From: Diprion similis | Lineage: Eukaryota > Arthropoda > Insecta > Hymenoptera > Diprionidae | Length of the DNA stretch: 64,000 nucleotides | Assembly (NCBI RefSeq): GCF_021155765.1 | Contig: NC_060111.1 | Location: 10,787,981 to 10,851,980 of the forward strand | Direction: 5' to 3' | Shown here: positions 55,997 to 64,000 of the stretch, one piece after another | Layout: each line of letters begins with the position of its first letter | Position numbering within the stretch: position 1 is the first letter of the stretch | Translations under genes and position numbers: made by a program | Notes under the pieces: model-generated | Told to the model about the DNA's origin: nothing | The model's database searches: none | What the model saw: the letters and a program-made list of their open reading frames with translations, nothing else

Positions 55997-56427
55997 TGGG
56001 ACATTCCACGTCAAACGGGTCAACGGCCTGGCCCCTTAAGATTCTGATGACCCTAAGATACTTTATACACAGTTCGTATTGACAGAGTTTATATTATTTT
56101 GTTAATTATTAAGCATCGCTCCCTTCGTTCTTCACACTTGAAATAACAATAAAATCCAATTTTATCAGAACGACATTCTCTTCTATTTTATTTTTATCTA
56201 CAATAAACTATCATTGAGTTCCGACAAAATTTTGTTTCTTGTAAAACAAAAATTACAAATATTTATATATTCAGCATTTTTAACCATAACATACAAATGT
56301 GTTTGCAGTCCCTGATTTTACAAAAAAGTTTTATCGAATCTAAAGATGTCCATCTCTAAAAAATTCATTGGTCATCAGAATCCCAGGGGACCAAAGATGA
56401 CCCAGTGGTTTGACGTGGAATGTCCCA
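55997..56427. mobile_element. 431-bp MITE with 6-bp target duplication
   Basis: Ends TGGGACATTCCACGTCAAAC inverted at both sides, with imperfect inverted similarity for about 55 bp (including GATTCTGATGACC). It is flanked by TACATA on both sides (55991-55996, 56428-56433). Inside is AT-rich and non-coding. Confidence 0.85.
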
Positions 56428-56554
56428 TACATAGTCCGCTTTGAAAATCCGTGTTTTGGAAACATTACGCTCGGCTTTACCATAATTTTTCAGCATCTTT
56501 GATGCTGTGTTAGTGTTTGAAAATAAATGTTGCATTATACTTCGTGTGCTATTA

Positions 56555-59215
56555 TAGGTTGCATGTGAGTGGCGAAAAAAGGCGGACAGAAAATTACGGA
56601 GTAAGTTGCAGTCGATTTGGGATTCCTCCGATATTCTGCGAAAGGAAGTTAAAACACTATTATCAGGTAAAGAGATAGAATTCTCAACCAGACAAGATGA
56701 TGCAAAAAAATTAACCAACCATGACTGCAAAGCATCGGTAAGTAATTCCCCCATTATAAATGATACCGGCCGACATACGATTGACGTACCTATAGATGCT
56801 CACGACAATTCTATGACATGCGACGAAAGTATTTCGGTGACAGAAATTGACGACAGTATGCACGACGAGAATGATGAAGCTAATTCTCTAAAAGAAAATA
56901 AAATTGCGCAATCACTCGCTGCTATAAGTGATTCTAGTTCAGACGATTCTACTTCACTTCATTTGACAAAAAGTTCATTCCCAAAAACTTATCCAAATTA
57001 TAAAATTAATGAAAAGCCGAATACAACGTTCGCAACGGAGTCGATTTACGATTTCACTGACAGTGAGGACGAAGAATACGAAGTGAACAAAGAAAATATT
57101 TCACCAAACGTGCCATCGAAGAAAACGTTGAACGTCAAATACGTTGTCGACCTCGGTGAAAAGCGGCCTTACTCCGAAAAATTTAAAGACACTGACGGAC
57201 CAGTCACGAGAAGTACAATTCGGCAAGGATTGAGAACCGTACTGGCGAAAGATTACGGTGTCACATGCTCCTTGAGATTTTGTACTATACGTTGTAACGA
57301 ATCAGACTATACCGTCTATGCTAGGTGTACGAGCGTTGAACATACACAACATTTCAAAATTGTTGTAACATGCTTGCAACTATTGAACGCCCTCGTATTT
57401 GTTGCAAGTTCAGATAAAATATCGTATCAGCATAAGAAATCGAACTTCACGCAATTAAGAGGAGCAGAACGGGAACAAGTCAAAGCAGCTTTGACCACTC
57501 AACAACTACGAGACTACCAAATGCAAGTCGCGAGGAGCATCGATCACGAGCTAGCAGCAGATGGTAATATGCAAGATCTGAGACGCTTATATATTTACCA
57601 GAAGGCTAAATCTGAAGAAAATTGTAAGAACGACCTAGCCCTAAAATCAGGAGACTTGAGCGACTTATTCCAACTTTGGATGGTCCAAAATCAAGCTAAA
57701 GATCCTTACCTACGTTACGTGTCTCTACCGCTGACTGCAATGATGTTCACCGAGGCCCAATTAAATATGTTAGAATTCTCCGGAAGAACTGTCTTGCATC
57801 TAGATGCTACGGGTTTTGTTGTAAGAAAACCAGCGCTCTTGGACTGCAAGAGAATATACTATTACGCAATTGTGACCAAGCATAAAGAATCTGTGATACC
57901 GATTGCTGAAATGGTCACTTCAGAGCATAATATTAACTCCATCAGCACGTTTCTGAAAGCGTACAAGTTCTTCGTACAGGAGAAAATAAAAAATTGGCCT
58001 TTTGTAGCCGCAGTAGTAGTTGACTGGAGTTGGGCACTGTTGAACTCTTTATTTTCAGAATGGAACCAACTGTCTATCGGCGACTATTTGAAGATTGCGT
58101 ATAACTACGTCACGAAAGGAGAAAGACCCAAAAAAGTCATAATTATTCAGACCTGTTGCGCGCACTTCATGAAACGCATATCAACAATAATAAAAAAAGA
58201 CTTCTCCCAGTATGAAAGTGCCAAGTCATATTTATTGGAATGCGTTGCTATTATGATGCTCTGTCGAGAAATGGACGAACTTGAGTTTGTTTTCGTTCAT
58301 TTTGTCAGAGTAGTATCGGCACCCGACAAGGAAGATGCCCAGAGTAGTCTGCGTGCGTTAGGGCAAATCGTAAAAGATCGACAGTCGGACATTACGCACA
58401 TTATTAACGACAACACAAATGAAGACGACGGTGAAGAAGCTGAATCGAGGGATGTAAGTCCACAAGATGATGTTGTCCTACAAAAACGAAGCAAGGCAAT
58501 TTTTGCCAACTCTCCGTTTTTCCCACACTTCGAAGAAAGACTGATAGAAACGGAGAAGGAAATCGACCAGACTAAGCCGATCACTAACAAATGTTATGTG
58601 CCCGGTTTTGCCAGACATCTGACATGGAGACATTTTCCATTTGCTCCGCTGTGGACTTCAATAATGTTGGATCTCGTCGACAAGAATATATCACGCCTTG
58701 GTAACGCTTATGTCGAAAGTTTCCACAGGATAATCAAACACCAAGTATTGAACCACCAAAAGAATTTAAAGATCGGACACTTCATACGGAAAACGGAATC
58801 GTATACACGGTCTTTGATTGCAGAAGCTAATCTGGAAGTTCCTTTGAAAACGAAAGCGATTAGCAAAAAACTGAAGTATCCCGTAACCCAAAGAACGAAA
58901 ATTGTGTCAATTTCTTCGAGAACTGAAAAAATCGTGGTTCAGGCAAGTTTCTCCGAAGATAACGTTGAGACCGCACAACCGGACACCTCGCCATCAAATA
59001 TCTCAGAACCGAAGGACCCCGAATTTACGTGCCCTGAAGAAGCATCCGATCCGATGATTCGCGAAACATGGGTGGACAAAAAACGAACAGTCCGTGCAAA
59101 AGGTCACTTTCAAGGCAGTACCCTGAAACGTATGGTAGATTATATAAACACGAAGAAAAAAGAAACGATCACAGCTTCTGTCGAAGCCACCGAGACCATT
59201 GTAGAATCTGAGTAG
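56555..59215 (+). CDS. MULE-like DDE transposase
   Basis: The ORF is open from an acceptor-like TTATAG at 56554 (no ATG needed, so probably an inner exon) to TAG at 59213-59215. About 190 acidic, Ser-rich residues come first, then a helical part, then a transposase core. The first Asp is in VLHLDATGFV (residue ~400 counting from 56606), the second in AAVVVDWSWALLNS (~473), a CC-x-H pair in QTCCAHFMKR, and the Glu in NAYVESFHRIIKH (~704). This D-D-(C/H)-E order fits Mutator-like families. It ends with a basic tail. After TAG the same frame stays open into a Ulp1 domain. The exact family is not assigned; no terminal repeats were located. Confidence 0.68.
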
Positions 59216-60277
59216 AATTCACTGCACAACGACAATCTTGGAAGCTGTAATTTCCCTGTGGATGGCAGCTACTCAATTGTTAATTCTCAATACATCGAAT
59301 TCGGAAGTGTAATGAAGAATGGTCTTATTAATAATATAGACTATTACATGCAATCCAGGTCGCATAATCTTAAACTTGCGTGTTTTACGGCTGTCGAAAA
59401 TCCACCCATTAGATCCAATTGCTTTTGGATAACAGCAAGGCAATTTTACACACTCACTCCAAACAGGTGGATCGATGGATTGGTAATCGACTGTTTTACA
59501 ATGACTCACATTGACTCGTGGACGAATTGTGTGTATATGTCTACGGATGACACAGGTGCCGTCATCGGGAGCAACTGGTCGTATAGAAAACAAGCGTCTT
59601 GTAGTGTATACAACATTTCCCATCCTTTGAGCGGGCGACTTTTCATGCCATACATGATCTATGGCCATTGGCGTCTATTAGTTGTTGACATAGACGAAAA
59701 GTCTCTATGTTTGTTGGATCCTTACGGGACGAATGATGACCAAGACAGACTTTTAACAGCGTTCGATCAATTTTTAAACAGCAGCAGTAAGCAATCGACT
59801 GTAAGTTAAATGCGGAAAATCAATTGGACAATAAAAGGGCTGCAAAATCGACCATATCAAGCTCCGCATGATACCACTAATTGCGGGGCGTATGTAACGT
59901 ATTACATACAATGTTTGGCAAAAAATGAGCCATTTGATATGTCGTTTGACCCAGTGAAATTCAGGAGAGAGGTTTCGCATACTTTGTTGGAGATATCGAC
60001 AAATGTGAAAGATATGTGCTTATACTGTTTCGGACAGCGGCATGGGAACGATTATACAGCGTGCGTATCGTGTCATCGTTGGTGTCACATCGACTGCGTC
60101 GATAGAGGAGAGTGTGATTCCGAGGAAGAAGAGTTCGAAAATGACGCATTGTTGAGATTTCAAAAAAGGTCTAATAAAACTACGGCTGGGTTCAAAAAAC
60201 AGAAAACAGACATTTCCACGGTTTTGCATGGTATGTGTATGTGCAAACTATGTAAAAGAAACAAGAAAAATATTTAA
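59216..60277 (+). pseudogene. Ulp1 (C48) cysteine protease and PHD finger, in frame with transposase
   Basis: Continues the transposase frame past its TAG. The protease has a catalytic His in YGHWRLLVVD, Asp in LCLLDPYG, and Gln/Cys in QAPHDTTNCGAYVTYYI, the order of SUMO proteases of the Ulp1 family. A TAA at 59807-59809 cuts it between Asp and Cys, with no frame change. A PHD finger follows: CLYC...CVSCHRWCHIDC...CKLC, and a basic end KRNKKNI. Predicted roles: cleaving ubiquitin-like proteins and binding histone tails, which could aid transposition. A 37-nt 'intron' at GTAAGT next to the TAA is too short to be real. Confidence 0.68.
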
Positions 60278-60689
60278 GAAGAGCGTCAGAGATTTCTGAA
60301 ATTCTATGAGTTGATAACACCGTAGTCAGGATCGTTGGTGATAGTTATTGCTAATTTTTTATTATATTTATTTTATATTATTGTTCCTTTTTTCATTCCA
60401 TTCAAGGATACCAAAGATTTTACACTGTTATGAGACATGAAATTGTGTGCAATTCGTGGTCTACAAAAAGGGTGATACAAATTCACAGGAAACTACCGAA
60501 GGAGGCGTGCTTGCATAAGACCTTTACCGATATTTGCGTTTAGTTGCATGTGATACTTTTTCCAGTAGCAACCCATACTCGGTTACCAGAAAAGGAGGAC
60601 ATGTGAGATTCGGAAGGTCTCATTTTTTCGGTTATTGTGGAGATTGTAAAAGGAAGCTACTATACCGTTGGATTTATATAAATATGTTT
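60278..60689. other. 3' flank of the Ulp1-PHD gene
   Basis: AT-rich, no gene; ORF 60534-60776 continues into the minisatellite and is not supported. Confidence 0.35.
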
Positions 60690-61480
60690 TATACCGAAAT
60701 ATTCAAACGAGAAGTTGTACATATTTGTCACACTGATGAAATATTTTTGAGCCAGAAGCTGTGTACGTCTTTGTGACATTGAAGTTGAAAAAATGTTTCA
60801 GCTGGAAGTTGTTGATATTTGTTTCATTGATGTTGAAAATATTTAAGCTAGAAGTTGTACGTATTTGCTATGTAAGTGTTGGAAATATTTAGTTGAAAAG
60901 TTGTTTATATTTGTTACACTGATATTGAGAATATTTAAGCAAGAAGTTGTATGTATTTGTTATGTAAGTGTTGGAAATATTTAAGTGAGAAGTGGTTCTT
61001 CATATTTGTTACAGTGGTGTTGAAAATAATTAAGCTAGAAGTTGTTCATATTTGTGTTACACTGATGTTGAGAATATTTAAACCAGAAATTCTACATATT
61101 GGTTACGTGACTGTTTGAAATATTTAAGCGGGAATTTGTTCATATTTGTTACACTGATGTTGAAAATATTTAAGTCAAACGTTGTACGTATTTGTTATGT
61201 AAGTGTTGGAGATATTTAAGTGAGAAGTGGTTCTTCACATTTGTTACAGTGGTGTTGAACATATTCAAGTTGGAAGTTGGTCATATTTTTTAAAGTGATG
61301 TTGAAAATAATTAAGCTAGAAGTTGTGCGTATTTGTGATGCAAGTGTTGAAAATATTTAAATAAAAAGTTGTTGGTATTTGTTACGTAAGTGTTGAAAAT
61401 ATTTAAGTTAAGTTGGCAGTGTACGTATTTATTATTGCAATGTTGAAACTATGTAAGCACAAGCTTGTAATATATTTATT
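60690..61480. repeat. Degenerate ~55-bp minisatellite
   Basis: About 14 diverged units with the recurrent words GAAGTTGT, CATATTTGTTACACTGATG and TTGAAAATATTTAAG. Two unit types alternate (ACACTGATGTTGA and TATGTAAGTGTTGG), giving a ~110-bp higher-order period. Confidence 0.85.
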
Positions 61481-64000
61481 ATTTCAATTGTCACATGAAG
61501 GTGATTGAAATTCACGTGCACATGTTATCTACCGACAAGGGGTGCGTGCGACCATAATTACAGAACACAACAGCGATGCGCAGTCGTCTTCGGAGATTCA
61601 AATATCTTTTGGCTACAAATTATATGGAGTTGATGCGGACGTTCAAAGGAACTTCACATATAATTTCAATTAAATAAATAAATGAAATAAAATGAATTCA
61701 TCGGTATTAGCGATTTTTAATTCAGCAATACCAAGAACCGAAGATTTATTTTTTGCAGCGTACACTACGCACGGCAATTTTCCGAAAACAGGAGACCAAA
61801 CGGAATAAAGCAACATCGTGCGCCGACAACGGAAAAACAGTCGTATTTTGTTTTGGATGAAGTTATTTCTTACTGTGGATATTCATCTCGATGGAAGATG
61901 TAAAAATCAGAGGACAAAGTATCTTATGCAGGATTCTAAAGGACTTCCGCGGCAGCATTTGCCAACCGAATTATTTTTCTTTGCTATCTGGACAACTTGG
62001 AAAAAAACACCCCTACGTTACGAAACAACATAAATGAAGATAATTCAACTTATCAGATTCAACAGATAATGAGCACGTTCACGATATGTTCGTCATGTGA
62101 TATATTTAAAGGAATCTTTTATGCACCAACAGTCCGAAATATGCACGGCCACTGTTTTGATTTCAATTTTTTCACAATTCCAGCTGTTATAAATCATGGA
62201 AAGAAAGCATGAGGGCAGTCGTTTGTATCATTAGTTTGTGTTTCAGTAATTGAACGTTGCACATTCATTTATACATTCGACCTGTCCTGATGCACGACCA
62301 TCTTATGTATATATACTTATTAATGAATTGTCTTTTGATAATGAATATATGTGTTTGTGTCTATTTGTGTTAGAAGATTTTACTAATATTTCACGTGTAG
62401 AAATCCGACCGAAATAATAAAAATAATATTTTATTCTTTTAATTATCAATTCGTAGTTTCATGTTTGTAAACATAATACATTTTCGTGTCTGTACTTCAA
62501 TTTTCAAATTACATATGTACATAGTTACTCTGATCCTGATACGGTTTTTTATTTCAGATGTGTATACTTCGTTTCCATTTTGTTTTCGAACAGTCTGCTT
62601 TATTGCTAGCTTCTATACTTATTTCCTCTTTCAGCATTCTTTCCACCTTATCCCCGACATGTCACCTTTTCTCTCATCCATCAATATTTTACAGGGTTTC
62701 ATCAAATCTAATCAATCCGTACAACACGAAGGGCAATCGCGCAATATGGGCTGGCACGTTTTTTTTTTTTGTAATGGTGGACCAACAAATGCCTCCAATA
62801 GTTGTTATTAACAAATTTGACAAACAAGTAGAAATTTACTATATTTCATTGTGAAAAAAATTGCTTCGTATATTTCTTAGGCGAAGACAGTGTATCTATA
62901 AAAGCTTTTCTGTAAAATGCATATAATTTCAAAACCGCAACTTTGGTCATTTTTACTTACTATCACATGGAAAAAAGGGCATTTTTGTAGAAAACAATGG
63001 CATGAAATTTTACTTTCATTGTTAATTTCAACCTTACGATTATGTTTGACATATATTAATCACGACTTAGCTTTGTATCTAGCGCCTGATTACGTCACTC
63101 TTGCGGTCCGAATCGCAGCACTCTACAGTCGATTTAAGCGTCGCGTTGTATACCTACGCGTAAGCCAGAGTTGTGTAAGTAAACGTTACACATAAGACCA
63201 AAGCCTGATTATTCGATATAAAAAATAATCGTCTGGTTGGATTGTATGGTTAGAGAAAGAATTGTAGACATTGTTTATTGAAAATACCCTTATGTTGCCA
63301 GTAAAAGACGTTATGCCGATAAACACGGAAATCAAGTATTTGTAAACTTTGCCATTTGAGAAATGAAAAATTCTTATATTTTACGGAAGACTTATTTGTT
63401 ACATTTGTTGTTCAAAATAACCTAAACAAAATTCGAAGGGATTTTTTCCAAAGCAATACATGGAAAATTTCGAGTTATCCACAAATTTTTTTTTTAACCA
63501 CAATTGAAGGTATTTGTCGGCCATCCATCCGGAAAATATATGTTCAGCAGCTCAAAATCTGTAGAACACTGCTCAGGAAACCAGTAGACATACAATGGAC
63601 GTGATGTGCAAAGCTGGGTTTTGGACTAGCGGATTGAACCTACGGGGGAGACCACGAGGAAAAGGCACCAATAATTTAACCTCAACACGGATGTGGACAG
63701 AAGTTCACTGTGAATAATGTGAAGTTGGTAATATAAAATAATGATACAAATGATAATAACTACCAACTGATCATAAAGTGTTAGTCGTTAGTCATAATGT
63801 GTTGAAAAAAAAGTTGAAAGAGAAAATTAGAAATTTAGTAATAGTCTAAACTGTTGAAAATTATAACAACATAGTTGCTGCGTTGAAAGATGCTCTTATA
63901 TAATGTAAAATTTTTGTAACTACGCACAATATAATTTGACTGTTGATCGAATTGTGTTAATATGATCTAGGGAGGCATTATCTCATATAATTTGTTGAAT
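61481..64000. other. AT-rich stretch, one weak exon candidate
   Basis: No supported gene. A possible exon begins after TTTTTTGCAG (61750-61759) and runs about 48 codons (ending YFVLDEVISYCGYSSRWKM) to a stop at about 61906. A second ORF at 61997-62212 is of unknown nature. The remainder to 64000 holds only scattered short ORFs. Confidence 0.3.

Noticed and set aside
59807..59850. GTAAGT next to the TAA in the Ulp1 domain as an intron donor
   Set aside because: The nearest acceptor would give an intron of about 37 nt, too short; the frame continues unchanged, so nonsense is simpler.

Overview
This is a stretch of animal nuclear DNA, most likely from an insect. The evidence is AT-rich intergenic sequence, intron-like GT/AG boundaries, animal-type Ty3/Gypsy, DIRS and CACTA-like elements, and long (TA)n tracts. 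I cannot fix the order or species from the sequence. I see no convincing single-copy host gene, rRNA, tRNA or CRISPR; almost everything recognisable is mobile or repetitive DNA, often nested.

Layout: (1) 1-8493, a minus-strand Ty3/Gypsy element (Gypsy A) with a tRNA-type primer site and 5' LTR on its right. Its 3' end lies off the left edge. Its gag is split by a 2.7-kb TA-flanked DNA transposon (4142-6838). (2) 8494-13341 and 25388-27197, two parts of one ~375-bp satellite array. They are separated by a CACTA/EnSpm-like transposon (about 13342-25387) with a two-finger C2H2 transposase and a multi-exon accessory gene. That transposon carries a 2.4-kb solo-LTR-like insertion (22931-25341). (3) 27198-28551, a long near-perfect inverted duplication. 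(4) 32200-36460, a decayed DIRS-type tyrosine-recombinase retrotransposon. (5) 37262-37476, an orphan satellite fragment, then a local duplication. (6) 38970-43930, three copies of a ~545-bp repeat (A, C inverted, B). The inverted pair C/B encloses a truncated YqaJ-like nuclease ORF. (7) 43927-53976, a (TA)n/GAGCGG microsatellite holding two related, young Ty3/Gypsy elements back to back: Gypsy B (minus, identical LTRs) and Gypsy C (plus, near-identical LTRs). (8) 55997-61480, a 431-bp MITE, a large MULE-like transposase joined in frame to a Ulp1 (C48) protease and a PHD finger, and a ~55-bp minisatellite. (9) 61480-64000, AT-rich sequence with little to call.

The most interesting signal is in Gypsy B and C. 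Their leaders between LTR and gag ATG are only 29 and 16 nt and show no TGG-type tRNA primer site. In both, the 11-12 nt next to the LTR are exactly complementary to a segment inside the same LTR, downstream of a TATA-like box. This is the layout of Tf1-type self-primed reverse transcription. All three Gypsy elements also join gag to pol by a -1 shift at a canonical slippery heptamer (A AAA AAC twice, T TTA AAC once). Most coding sequences are interrupted by only a few stops or homopolymer shifts, so many of these insertions look recent.
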